A DNA stretch of 60,000 nt from Antedon mediterranea (lineage: Eukaryota; Echinodermata; Crinoidea; Comatulida; Antedonidae). The stretch is taken from positions 25,296,070-25,356,069 of the forward strand of contig NC_092671.1 in the NCBI RefSeq assembly GCF_964355755.1, written 5' to 3'. The notes under the pieces are model-generated. The model had not been told where the DNA came from. It saw only the letters and a program-made list of their open reading frames with translations, and made no database searches. The position numbers and the translations under genes were made by a program. This document shows, piece by piece, positions 35,601-48,500 of this stretch (position 1 is the stretch's first letter; every line of letters begins with the position of its first letter).

Positions 35601-36567
35601 AATCACATTATTAATATTATACTAAAATAAAAATAAACTTTATTATTAGAACTCCCCAGCAACTTCCTCACACTCATTAAGACATGGTAACCTTCTTCCC
35701 CTTGCCTGGTCCTCCACCTCCCGCCCCACCACCAAAATGTTCACTGAAATATTGAATAGCTAAACAATTAGAAATTTAATTTAAAAGAATCCTGCATGTT
35801 ATTCTATATAGCTATATTTTCACCAATGGTTAAACTTAATTTATAAAAATCTATATTTTGCAATTCTGCTTGTCCTAGATAGCCATACAAATCATTTCAA
35901 TCCAGTATGCAAGTAAGATGTTAACTAGGCCATGATCTAGGTTAGCACACTTTTAATGAGTGAAATATAATTATCATCATATAATAGTTATTACCTATGA
36001 ATATATTAATTTTCATAACTCATTATAGTGTGAATATTCGACTAAAATGTATTTGTAAAATGTGCGTCATCAGATATTTAGTGATGTCTGCTTGTTTCTA
36101 TCAATGGAAAATATTCAAGAGGTTCTGTAAGAGGCAATGTGTACATTACTTAATATTTTATTTTATAATATTAAAGTCAATTTTTAAAATACAGACTTTC
36201 AAATTTTTAATTTTCTTGTTTATTAATTTAGTTAAATCAACCTGGACACATTAAACTTTTCACAAAACCCTACTGTTTCAAAATTGTGCTTTCAAGAATT
36301 ATTATATTAATAATATACCATATTCAACCAGGTGATTTTTTTACAAATATTTCCTTCATATGTATACAAATTTTAAAATGTATATTCCACTGTAGTGTTC
36401 AGTTTTTATCTTTATAGGTAAATCATTAAAAATGTTGTAGTGTTTTGTAGTTGAGCATTACGCAGAATGTCATAATATTTAATACTCTGTGTTTGCACGC
36501 ACATCCTGCTTGTTGAAAAGTAGCGTGCAAGGTTTGCCAGCACTCCAATTTGGTTGGCCAACTTTAG
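32618..36567. other. AT-rich stretch without genes
   Basis: No exon or strong repeat seen, apart from a LINE-like tail near 34020-34160. Short frames are chance openings in about 30% GC sequence. Confidence 0.45.
34020..34162 (+). mobile_element. 3' tail of a LINE-like element
   Basis: TGTATTTATTTGTAATTTCA through TATTAAATAATAAATTCAAA and TCAAATCAAG is the kind of 3'-UTR and short tandem tail seen in non-LTR elements. No coding sequence remains. Confidence 0.4.
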
Positions 36568-36791
36568 ACCATGTACTTCTAATGTGTTAACATGTTGTAG
36601 CCTGGCATGATGTTATACTGTGTACCATGTACTTCTAATGTGTTAAAATGTTGTAGCCTGGCATGCTGTTATACTGTGTACCATGTACTTCTAATGTGTT
36701 AAAATGTTGTAGCCTGGCATGCTGTTATACTGTGTACCATGTACTTCTAATGTGTTAACATGTTGTAGCCTGGCATGCTGTTATACTGTAG
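36568..36791. repeat. 56-bp tandem repeat, four copies
   Basis: Units begin ACCATGTACTTCTAATGTGT at 36568, 36624, 36680 and 36736, each followed by TGTTGTAGCCTGGCATG and a TGTTATACTGT end. Copies differ at two positions, mainly TAACATG or TAAAATG. Confidence 0.95.
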
Positions 36792-38267
36792 TTCAACTTT
36801 CTGAATCTGCCCATATGTCTGATTTATATTCTAAAATAATTTATAATTCTAATTGTAAACAATTATTAATATATTTCATGCACACAGTTAATAAATAATA
36901 TTAGATGAGTTTATTTACATGCATTCATATGCTTCATTTTTAATATTAATAATAAACTCAAAACTTGTATATACAGCAGAACCTTAATAAGTGAGTAAAT
37001 TAGAGTGGAAGTGAATGACTCTGTAACAGCCTTTCAAAACGATAATCAAGATATAGTGAGGATACGTTTCCTCTTGGTAAACACATAGAAGTACTACACC
37101 TTACAATCGCAATAGCGATCAACTACGAAAACACCCTGAGAGAAAACAATATGTAGGTCGATGCCCTTGAAATCTAGCTAACCTAGTTCGTTCTTCCATT
37201 ATTTATGCAGATTGCTCGTTCAAGCAAGATCCATTAACTATAGAAGAGACGTGGTGCCAGCAATGTTTCAGTCGATATATAGTTATTATTAAAGAGAATT
37301 GCATCAAGGATTTTGAGATAAAAATGTGTAAAATATGATGTTGAAATATGGATTCTCATTTCTATAGTATCACTTTTTTCGTTTGGAAAAATAATATATA
37401 ATATTTCTTTTCTTTTGAATTCCGATACTAAGATACGCAATACAAAACACAAGGGAATAGAGGTAGAAACGATTTTCATTTCGTTTGCACTTGAAAATAT
37501 AAAATATATTGATAGAGAGAAAATGAGAAAGATTTGACCTAGTTATAATGTCTTTGAAGATACAGTATCAATGATGTTTAATTTTATAGTATGACAATAA
37601 AAAAAGTAAAATCATAGTATAAAAACAGAAATGGGTTTTCCACTTTATCTACAAAAAACAACAATAAAGTTGAACTAAATATAGAACTATTCAATAAAGT
37701 AGAACAACAATAGACTGATCGAAATAGCAATAACACCTATTTTCTATTTTGATGCTTTCAACATGAAAGCTCTATCAAGGCCACTGGATTAGTTGAAGGA
37801 AATTGTGTAATGACCTAAATATTTAAGGTGAAATATGGGTGAATGTACCCTTAAACCGGAAAATAGTATAATAGGTAATGGTAGGCCTTTAAACAGTATA
37901 CATCAAATGGTACTTTAACAGCCATAGACTGTATTCTCAACCTTTATCTAAATTAACCTAATTCCTCAAGACAATGGACTCTTGCTAAATAGAACAAGCT
38001 TGTTTTATATACAGTATTATTATTATATATATAAATATAGAGTACACTATTAGAGTACCAGTATTTATTCAACATTAATTATTACTGTACTATAAAGTAC
38101 AGCTATTGTTAGGTCTATTTATATCAGGAATTTGTGTACACAAAATTTGTTATTTATGTTTTATTTTCATGGATGCAAATATAAAAATCCATTATCAAAA
38201 ACAGTAAGCATTAATTTGAACTTATCTTATATTTAAAGTTCTTCTCATGAAACACAATGGTACTCTT

Positions 38268-38373
38268 TCAGATAATTTTTGTTTTGGATGATCCAAAGTC
38301 AAATAAAAATGGTAAAAATTAAGTTTTACGATTTTTATTTGACTTTGGATCATCCAAAACAAAAATTATCTGA
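38268..38373. mobile_element. 106-bp hairpin with perfect 43-bp arms
   Basis: The arm TCAGATAATTTTTGTTTTGG to AAATAAAAAT (38268-38310) is repeated exactly in reverse complement at 38331-38373, with a 20-bp loop. Perfect identity implies recent origin or gene-conversion-like maintenance. Confidence 0.92.
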
Positions 38374-41305
38374 ATACTATACAGAGATCCAGATGAACCT
38401 TTTTACTAACAATGGTACTCATATTATATATTGAGATCCAGTCAAGTATGTAAAAAAAATGTTAATGTTTTTACTATACCAGAAACATACACTACCAGTA
38501 TATGTATCTTGTTTTTTGTTTGTAACTGTTTGAGGGTCTCATGCATTTCAGCCTTTCCGTTTTGAGTCACCCTTAAATAATGATTAATATAAAGAATTTG
38601 ATTAATCTGCTTTTATATATTTTTTAAATCGATATACAATTTATTTTATTTATTACATATATATATTTTATATGTAAACAAACATTGATAATATATAATG
38701 ATTTAAGAGTTAAAATGAAAATTTACTTTACTTTTTTGATTGGAACTAGTACTAGGTTATTCATTAAAGTTATTTTTGTTATGAAGTCTAGTTAGCACAA
38801 ACTCATCTTAAATGCCAAGAATAGAATTATCTAAGAACATGCACTGGCAACAATCCCATAGATTTTGCACTGGCGCAGTCATTTATACTAGCAATAAATA
38901 CAACATGAAATTCTATAGAGATTTCATGGCATCATCCCTTGAGGTTCATTGTCGTGGTGACCTAGTTAAGGCAATTTCCAAGTTAGCAATATCTGCAGAG
39001 AATACAACATATATTTCGTGACAAGAAGGTAGCAGCAAACCAACAACAGTAATTACGCAGACACTTACAAAAAAAAATCATCACCTGTTGTAAAAAAATA
39101 AATAAATCCAATTTTCAGAAGGTGTAGTATGGTCTACATTTTTTTAATGCAATCTAACGACTTGTATATACCCATAACTAACAGAAACTTGATATTAAAA
39201 CATTAGACATTAATTAAAACTTAAATTTACTATTTCCGATACCAAACTGCCAGATATTCTGCTTGAAAATACATCCCAACATACAGGTATATTAACTCCT
39301 TATTATATTAAATTTTATGTTGGTTTTCTAACAATGGATAGTATCACTTCACTGCAAACCTGTTTCTATGCAATGCAAGGATGTAAACGCAAAACAATTT
39401 CAAGATTGCATAATCAATCTACTTGCTGTTTTTGGATCAAATACTTTTGAGTTGTTCTAGTGGGACCAAAAGGTTGTAGTTTTATAAGGGTACACCAATC
39501 ACATCATACTATAAAGCACTGCTTTCAAAAACTTTGTGCAAATACTTTGTGTGACGATTTAATTTGATAGTTTACACACTGATTTTCATTCTTGTTGCCT
39601 TTTTTTTTTAGCCCATTGGCTAAAATAATTACCATTAAGTATGAAATGTGTAGGCCTACTGAATATGATCTATTGTTGTACAATGATCGATATAGGATCT
39701 ACTGTTTAGTGGTCAATGGCCATATACCAATGGTAAATTGCTAGTGGTTCTTTGTACTATAACTCTACATGTGGGATAAAGGCATTAAAGGATTTTGTTA
39801 TAGTGGTAGTTATGGATTACAATCAAACTATCTTTCTTTCTGCCTATATCAGTATTCTGCCTATTACGACAACAGTTCTCTGTTGAAAAGCTGCGTCGTG
39901 GCTAGCTGGTCTACTACAGCTTGTAGATCACGCATCACCAGGACTGATAACACGGAAGTAGACGGAAGTCTCTACCAACTTTACATGGCCATCAATTAAC
40001 TGTAACTAAAGCGTACGCAATTCACTGTGTAAGCTGAACCATCGTAAAAGTAAATTTCCGGCTTAAAAAATTACGTACTTAACTAATTTAAAGAAGCTAG
40101 ACCACATCAATTTTTTAGGCCAAATTACATCAAATCAATTACCAAATACACTATTTATAGTACCATTTCCAATTTGAATTTAAACAAGAAATATTTCTTA
40201 CAAAAATCCCAGATCCATGAGTGTTTGCTCCGGAGCCATGTACTAGAGTAATTCCTGATCTTTGATTTTGTCCAAAGTATTTGTGGAGTTTATCTAATTT
40301 TGAATAAGCTTTCTGCATTATAAATATAAATTTATTTATAAATAAACTACACTACTGGCATTAGACATTAAATTAATAAAAACTAACATCTGTATTAAAA
40401 TAAGATTAGAAAGTAAAAACAAAAATACCTTGTTTTTGAAAGTATATTATTATATTTTTAAATTGTTAATTTTCCTTTAATGCATTATAAACATACATTT
40501 ATAAATAAACTATTGCCATTAGCCTTAAATACATTTAAAGTAACATTTATAATTATTTAAAAAAGATTCAGAAAAAGATAACATTTTGAAAGTCTTTTTT
40601 CAGTACAGTTTTAGTATTTTCAATCGTTTTAAATTTAAAAAGTACACCATGTTAACAACATGGCCTTAATAGCCCCTAAAAATGGGGATGTTTATAATAA
40701 ATGTACGAAAAAAAAAAAAAATTGGTAATCAGGTAACGTCAGTGTCAGCTGTATGTAATAGCATACTGTTCAGTATTGTTAATGTGTCTATTTTTTGCTG
40801 GCTAAGGGGATATAGGTTATTATTAACTACTCCTGAAATAATAAACTTTCACAATGATATTTAAAAAGAATGTCTTTGTTTATTTAATGTAGCTGTCAAT
40901 ATGTATTCACATTTATAGTCTTTATATGAGCATTGACCTATAAAACCATTAGAAAGGTTCTGATAAATGATCATCCTATATAACAGTATAAAATGTATAC
41001 ACTTTCCAGCAGTTGTCGCAAAAAGGGAACAATCTCTGTTCAAGCAACTGAGTTGTCAAAGGCCTCTGTTAAAAAGTCATCATCAATCGTCATCATCGAA
41101 ACCTGACCAACCTAGTAGTGACTACAGCCCTGCTTTAAGTTAATATCATAAGTTTAAACAAACTTTGTAAAACTTACCTGAATTGACCACATTTTAATGA
41201 CAAGCCAAACAAAATTAATGGAAATTTAAATTCACAATTCCAATATCTTCAAAGTGCAATAACTCAATTCCCAAAATTACTATCTTATAATTATGGTCTA
41301 TTAAA

Positions 41306-41429
41306 AGGAACTTTAACTATTCATAGGTACTTTAACCATTCATAGGTACTTTAACCATTCATAGGTACTTTAACCATTCATAGGTACTTTAACCATTCAT
41401 AGGTACTTTAACCATTCATAGGTACTTTA
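41306..41429. repeat. 19-bp tandem repeat
   Basis: Units AGGTACTTTAACCATTCAT start at 41325, 41344, 41363, 41382 and 41401. A variant unit (AGGAACTTTAACTATTCAT) precedes them, and the last copy breaks off after AGGTACTTTA. Confidence 0.95.
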
Positions 41430-42730
41430 TCACAGAAAATTAGTATTTCAATGATAAATAGTTTAAATTGTTTAAAAAAATAGTTTTTAACAAAATAATT
41501 GATATTTTATAAACTAAACAAATCTACATCTTACCTGTTTCGGCTACCCTGTAAATCTCTTATGTTAACTAGGCTTAAAATATCAGTATATATATAGCAT
41601 ATACAGCGTAAATAAGTAGTATCACAGAGCTGTTTTCTGTATTGATCATCTGCCAAAAACAATGTACGGTATTTGACTTGTTTCCAGAATTGAAACTTGT
41701 TTAATACTGGACACTTAAGAGAAAAACTATTTCCATACAATTCCCCTGATATTTTCCAGGAAATAATCCAAATGCTTAGTAGTATAGTGTGGAAAAAGTC
41801 AGAACAGGAAGTTTACTAAAGTTAATTATAAATAACCAGAAATAACTTGTCTGCAAACTCCTAATCTGTTTAATAAGAACAATATGAAAAAGAAAGTCTG
41901 CAACCATGACCGGTCATCAAAATATTAAAAATTAATTGGAAAAAATGTGTGATAATAACAAAAATTAGGCTCCGGTTTGTAAATGTTTTTTGTAAATAAA
42001 ATTAATTAATACTATCACTATATGGCAATTAAAATAAAATCAAGTTATCACATACTGTTATGTTTCCTACATCACATCCACATTGAATATTTCCCAGTGG
42101 TTAATTGCCCACATTGTCTCTAGAGAACACACAATTAGGATTTGAAATTAGGTCAGATACCTAGCCTCTGAGTGTACTTTAACAGCCAGTTAAGTTTAAA
42201 ACAAACAACATCATACAACAGGGGAAAACAAATAAGGTGGAGGCGGAGGATGTTTGTAGACTATTTTAGGATGCTATTTAAAGACTTTCTTAATTGAGAA
42301 TTCTTTCATTTCCACATAAAATCAAGTATTCATTGCTATATTTTAGTGCAACAGTATTTGTTAAATCCTTTATAACACATCATTTGATGGCCTAGTCTTC
42401 TGTCTAGCCTTTGACATTCAAAATGCAAGCAGCAGATTGATTGAATAAAAGTTTACCTTAGAATAGTAGGTGAGGTATACAAATAATGAATGTTTATGAG
42501 TGGAATGGTGAGAATATATCATGAGTTGAAAGATTTAATGTTCTATTTAACAAGGCAGGGCAGTCATCATGATTTTGGAAGTAGGTCAAAAATGCTAAAT
42601 GAACATGGGTTGGATGTTTGAGGCATTGCAAATGGGGACAGTTGGTAGATTTGAGGCATAAAAGCATAGGTTTTCCACATGGGCTTTTTAATTAATAGGT
42701 TTAACAGCTTTGGTTTTAGATTTTCCTTAA

Positions 42731-44050
42731 CACTTTGACTGCCAAACACGAGGATCTTTGTGTTTGGAAACACAACGCTTGACTGCCAAACATGAAGATC
42801 TTCGTGTTTCGCGTTTTTTTACGAAATCCGGTACATAGGTTAATTATTGGTATATACTATAAATATGGACACTATATTCGGTCTGGACCGTTAATATTTT
42901 ACTATTTGAAAGTAACTAATCTGGTTACGAACAACTGTCAAAATGGTACCTGTCGAAATAACATACACCACGCATCACAGTAGCGCGTAGAGCGATGGCT
43001 TGGCGCATTGTGTATCGGTCGCGCGCTAGCTACTGTATGCCGCCGAAGCATTACAAAGGTTTTTGTGGATTGGCATGTTTGTTTGTTATCTGAATAAAAA
43101 ATAATGGAGTCATTTTCAATATGAAGTCTTTAATTTTATTATTGTATGTATACTCTAATTGTTTTGGTGTTTCACTGTAAGTGACCGAGTTTCACGCAAC
43201 AAACTTGTTTAGAAATGGTATGGATATTATCATCAGTTTACTAGGCTACCTAGTAGTACTAGAGGCTAGCCTAGGCCTAGTGGTAAAACGGTTCCGGACC
43301 AACTTTAGGCCTGGTTAACTAGGCCTGGTGTCTTTACTATGTGGATTTTGGCGAAACATTGATGTAAGATTTATGATTTATAAAATGTAATACATTTTTC
43401 GATAGTGATAATTTGTTTTTATAGGCCTATCGGTGCCGTGTAAGTAACTTTTTGATTGTTTGTTGATCTCATCAGGCGATATTTTCATATTGTGATGTCT
43501 TACACAAATCGTGAATATGTCGACTTTCTTGCGCGAAACTACGAAAAACTAAAAAAGTGGGTTACTTTTATTTTACTATTACGATTTACATATTGCGATT
43601 TGAAAATCGTTCTTGGTACCATTGTAATACTGGGGCAGCCACCCTCTACCAAGTATATGTTAGGGTATTGGTATAGCTTAATACAATCATTTACTTAAGG
43701 CTGCCCCTATTAAAATATACTGAATAACTACATTAACATATTTACTATTTACTATAACATTAAATTAATACATGCGTACCAGATCAATATATCGAATAAA
43801 CTGAAATTATATACAAGTTATATAAAGAGTTGTAACAAACATATAACATTAATACACTTAATCGAATAGAAATAGAAATATTCTGGGCGCACACGCCTAA
43901 AGCTAAAATCTTTATGATTATTTTAGTCTAAATTACATATAAATCAGATCACATACATAGTTTCAATCAGCTTTAATAAAAACACCGAATTGGGCTAAAA
44001 ACGCTGGCGGTGGCAGTTTCTAACTGGAAAAACCTCTGGCAGTCAAAGTG
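42731..44050. mobile_element. piggyBac-like non-autonomous element, TTAA-flanked
   Basis: CACTTTGACTGCCA at 42731 is matched by TGGCAGTCAAAGTG ending at 44050, and TTAA lies directly outside each end. That is the TIR and target duplication of piggyBac elements. Subterminal copies of TTGACTGCCAAACA and a GAAGATCTTCGTGTTT palindrome follow the left end. The 1320-bp body has two short open frames (42792-42983 and 43456-43698) that I cannot match to a transposase. Confidence 0.88.
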
Positions 44051-44635
44051 TTAAAGACAAAAATTAAACTAAATAAAACAATCTTCATTGTCAGTAAATA
44101 TAGTAACTTCTGCTGGAAGATGCATGTTAATCTGCGTTTTTATTTCATAATAATGTTATATATATATAAACTTCCCAACACTGTAAATCCATATTATTAT
44201 TATGGGTACAGAGTCTGTTAGTTCATGTATGACAAACATCATCTGTCCAACACGAAGGTGAGTCAACCATTGCTTATGGTCTTTGGCTACATCTCTTAAC
44301 AGTATGTCGCTCAGTGTTTTAAGCTTTTAAGTTAAAACATTTCTACTGCTCATCTCTTTTCTACTATAAATTAGGTTTAATGTTATAGCATCTTCTATTG
44401 ATTGGTTTTTAAAAACCTGGAAGAAAACTGTTACAGAAACATGTCGGTCCAGTTGCGAATTAACATTATGCTTAAAAGTTGACTGCGTAGATATGCATGC
44501 CAGACATTGGTCAAATTGAGACGTATTCACAATTTATGAATAAGGTAATTCTATGTTTAAAAGTTGATTGTACCTTATAATATTAAGTTTTCAATATACA
44601 GTGTTATAAAATTGTGCTACTATATTGGCTAAAGT

Positions 44636-44640
<5 letters not shown>

Positions 44641-44669
<29 letters not shown>
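44641..44669. repeat. (TA)n microsatellite
   Basis: An uninterrupted run of TA dinucleotides inside the left arm. A shorter broken (TA)n lies at the matching place in the right arm (45482-45513). Confidence 0.9.
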
Positions 44670-44673
<4 letters not shown>

Positions 44674-44803
44674 ACTTTATATATATATATAAATCCAGAG
44701 GCAAATTACTGAAAAAAATGACAATGCTGTGGGTATCAGTGGCTGGATCTCAATGGAGATACATTTTAAATTAAAACGATAAAGTAAACAGCCAGAAAAG
44801 TGA

Positions 44804-44840
44804 GCAGAGCTTTCGGGCAACACTAGCCCTTCATCAGTGC
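44804..44840 (-). ncRNA. Hammerhead-ribozyme-like motif (Penelope-type, dimeric form)
   Basis: On the minus strand: GCA, then CTGATGA, a stem GGGC-TAGTGTT-GCCC, then GAAA, AGCT overlapping as GAAAGCTC, then TGC. This matches the hammerhead core CUGANGA...GAAA. The palindromic AGCU would form the very short stem III of a dimer, with the C as the cleavage site, and GCA/UGC would form the first three pairs of stem I. One extra A lies between CTGATGA and stem II. Hammerheads of this dimeric kind are known from Penelope-like retroelements. A degraded copy (CGATGA core) lies at 45322-45357. Activity cannot be judged from sequence alone. Confidence 0.6.
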
Positions 44841-44968
44841 AAGTGATATATATATATAAACAAATCAGGCAAAGAACATTAATTCTAAACCGCCCGATGA
44901 TATACTGAAATTTAATTAATTAATTTGAAACGATAAAGATGAGGAAATCTATGAGAATGAGAAAAAGT

Positions 44969-45040
44969 CGCCCCAACCGAGACTCGAATTCGGACCGCCT
45001 GCTTGATATGCAGATGTCCTAACCATTAGACCACTGGGGC
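44969..45040 (-). tRNA. tRNA-like gene, anticodon AUC as folded
   Basis: It folds as a cloverleaf. Acceptor GCCCCAG/TTGGGGC; D arm GTCT-AATGGTTA-GGAC, very like tRNA-Glu; anticodon stem TCTGC/GCAGG with loop ATATCAA; T arm CCGAA-TTCGAGT-CTCGG with one A-C mismatch. A TTTTT tract, a Pol III terminator, follows two bases after the discriminator. The loop puts ATC in the anticodon place, which would read the Asp codon GAU and is unusual in animals. It sits in a repeat, so a tRNA-derived SINE or pseudogene is at least as likely as a working gene. Confidence 0.6.
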
Positions 45041-45543
45041 TTTCATGGTATTGTTCGAACTCGATTGGATAGCGACTCTTTAACATTCTCGGCGTGGTAC
45101 GGCGGAACAGCACTAGTCCTCAGTTGTACGCACGCGCACCAGAGATCAAATTGATACGCCCTCATCTTACAGTATTTTTATTCACGAGGCGGGATCTCCG
45201 AAGAGATACTTTTATATATATAAACAAATCAGGCAAAGAACATTAATTCTAAACCGCCCGGTGATATACTGAAATTTAATTAATTAATTTGAAACGATAT
45301 ATATAGAGCCAGAAAAGTTAGCAGAGCTTTCGGGCAACACTATCCCTTCATCGTGAAGGGCTAGCTCTGCTAACTTTTCTGGCTGTTTTACTTTATTGTT
45401 TTGATTTAGCTTTTCGCTTTTTTTTTGTATCTCCATTGAGATCCAGCTACTGATACCCACAGCATTCACAATCCTTTGGATTTATATATATATATATACA
45501 GTATATATATATAAGAACTTTGGCCAACATATTAACACAATTT

Positions 45544-48500
45544 GCTGAATGCATGTGTGATGTGAAGTCTTTATAAAACCTTTACTCCATGATAAAACAA
45601 GACAAATTCATTACAAACATAAAAAAAAAAGATTACTTAAAAACTTTCCCTTTGTCTATAAATAAAACTCATCAATTAGATAAAATTGTCTAGAACAAGG
45701 AATCAAAAGTTTAAATTAATGTAGAGAAATTGCAGACACATTTATTTTACTTAGTAATTGGATTATCAATCAAAGTGTCATCTTCAAAATGTCTGTATGA
45801 TAAAATAGATATATGACTTGAGTACATGTCTATTGTATGTATGAACTGGTACAAATTCATTTTTTAATCATTATATTCAACACCAGCAGTGAGCACTATA
45901 GTTGGAGCTCCATGGGTGGGGATATTGGAAACCAGTCTGGGCCCTCCCCGGCTTAGTAAATAATGGCTTTGTTGAAATATAACCTTTCAACATTCAACTC
46001 ATGCCATTGTTCGTACTATTACACTCATAAACATTAATTATTTGTATTTTTTCATTTTTTTTTTACGAAAAAAAGAAATCTCAAGACCAACTGTGAACAT
46101 CTCTGATGAAATTTTTAAAAACCAATCGATTAGGTATGTAAATGCCATTTTAACCTGTTAATGCCATTCAACTTGATGCTATTCTATGCAAAATATTGAT
46201 TATTTGGTTGACCTCTATTGAGTCAACTAGAGTAACATCTTGACCATTTTTCCGCATTGAGTTGACATAATACTAATAGTTGATTCTCTGACTCCCAAAC
46301 CATTATGGGAGGACAAAATGAAATGTGGTAATTTTGTCATTACAGTTTATTCAGCATTTAGCAGAAACAATCCTATAAAAGATGGATACAGAAAATAATA
46401 GAATAAAATAAGATTCATTTTCTTAAAATATTTTTCTATTTGCCAAGATTAATTGAACAACAGACTTTTAGAATGACCTTGTACAATAATTATTTCAAAT
46501 GTGAATTTAGTGTAGTTAATATGTCATTTGTTATGCATTCAAATGCGTAGATGCGAAATGCAAATTTCAGAAATACAAATCGAACGACCTATTTCGATTG
46601 TCGTATTTGCTTAACCTAGAAATGTTCTAGTTTCAGGCAGCTAAAATTTGCTTAAATAATTATTAACAAAACATCAATCAATTATAATTATTATTTATGA
46701 GAAAGTCATTAAAATTTGATGAGAATGTACGATAATAAATAATTTATTAAAAAGCGAGAATTTGTGGAAATCAGAAATATTTATTATTAAAAAATATATA
46801 TTATATGTTTAGGAGCGTGGAGGTTAAAGGTTATAAAGGTTGGTTGTACTTTTCAGGTTTTATATAATTGCTTTGTAAATATTGACAATTATTTTGTTTG
46901 GCAAGTATAAACACATCAAATCATATCAACACCTTATGTATGTACTGTATAGAAATTATTTACATTTTGGAGAAATGGAAATGTTTCTCTCAACATGTTT
47001 TAATGTTATTTTAAATGTTCATCCTCTGCTCATCTTCCTAATATGCATACAGTAGACAAAGCAGAGCAAGGCCCTAACCAAGGTTGCTCTCTCCAGGGGT
47101 ATAGGCCATTGGCCGACCATTAAGTCTAACACAATTAATAGCTCACTGGAGGCCCAGGTTAACCCTGATGTTGCTTTAATCAACTCTGTTTGTAGTCCCC
47201 ATCAAATCTATAGGGAACTCCACAACAGGTCAAGTACACAAGTCAAAATCTACCAAGCAATGAGGAAAGTGCACTAGAGAACTTCCTGCAGCACTCACAT
47301 AGGCAAAAGGATTCACAACAGAAAATCTAAATCTACAAAGAGACAAAACAAAATTCTTAGAATATATAAAAAAATATTTGCACATGAGGATATAAATAAT
47401 ATCAATCTTTCTTTTCTACTCTATTATTTATAATATAAATTCAGTACAGTATTTTTTTAAATAACTTATCAAAGTGTTATAATTGTTTATTTCATATTAT
47501 CAATGGGCAGTTTAAAGTTTTCTCTATATATGCTACAAATCTAATTTTAATATCCCTAATATTATCGAAGGTTTAAAATTTTAATTTATGTACGAATAAA
47601 TTCATAGAGGACATTTAATTACATAATTTATACATTTTACATATTCAAAATTTAGCTATAATAATCACTAATTTATACTCATTTATGTTCTTTTGGAAAA
47701 TTAAAATTATTATGAGTACTGTAATATCACTGAGAAATGTCATGGAAGATTTATAGCTCCATGGTCCAACTATCATTATTTATATTTTAATATCAAGTTG
47801 ATAAATAAATATTTAGTTAAGTAGACATATGATTCAAATACACTTGTTAAGGAGGCTGTTTTAAATATAATAGTTGTTTACATTATCACAATCAAATAGG
47901 ACTAGAACGTGACAATTATAACAATGATTTTGAGCACACTTTTTTTTTGTTAGAGAGGTATGTAATGTAAACACCACTTTTTCATTTCCCCTTATAAACT
48001 CTTTGAACAAAGACCACTCAAAATTAGGTCAAAAATAGTCTAGTAGGAACTGAAAAAGGATCAATAGTTGGAAATAGGCTGGCCTTGGACAAGGTTAGAG
48101 ACCGAACTGGAATTGACCGAAGCATCCACAGACAAAATAAACACATTAATACATACTCCAGGAAAACTGCTGTAGGCTTGACATCACTAATAGAAATGGG
48201 TCACGCAATGGTAAAAAGCTTTACTGTGATTGGATGGTGTAAATGGGCTCAAGGTCACTCTGCTTACATTTGGCAGTTCGTACTTATTTGACTCCTATCA
48301 CAGCCTCCAGAGAGCGTTAAAAATAGCAGTTAAGTGAAACAGTGTGGATTCTCGTCCTAGTTCTACAATACCAGATCGTTCACCTCTTTGCTTTGCACGA
48401 AGGCACTAGAAATTGGGACAGTTCGTTGCTGGTTACACAACTGGAAGCTGATCAGCAATCTGATGAATGTAACCCTATCATAAATTGTTCACAAATCAAC

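Larger units (their letters stand above)
36792..42730. other. AT-rich stretch without genes
   Basis: Holds the hairpin at 38268 and the tandem repeat at 41306. A slightly less AT-rich patch at 39890-39970 has no recognised product. Otherwise nothing I can name. Confidence 0.45.
44608..45543. mobile_element. Long inverted-repeat composite element with hammerhead-like and tRNA-like parts
   Basis: The outer arms are reverse complements: AAATTGTG...TTGGCTAAAGTTCT at 44608 against AGAACTTTGGCCAA...CACAATTT at 45543. Inside lie (TA)n runs, then GTGGGTATCAGTGGCTGGAT with its complement at 45437-45465, then CAGCCAGAAAAG on both sides. The core is a directly repeated 85-bp block (44851-44935 and 45214-45299) flanking about 280 bp that contains a tRNA-like sequence. 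The hammerhead-like motif next to the first block suggests Penelope-like or retrozyme ancestry. Confidence 0.8.

Noticed and set aside
47045-47330. Less AT-rich patch suspected to be an RNA gene
   Set aside because: I compared it from memory with snRNA and 7SK layouts and found no match, no internal promoter boxes and no clear fold.
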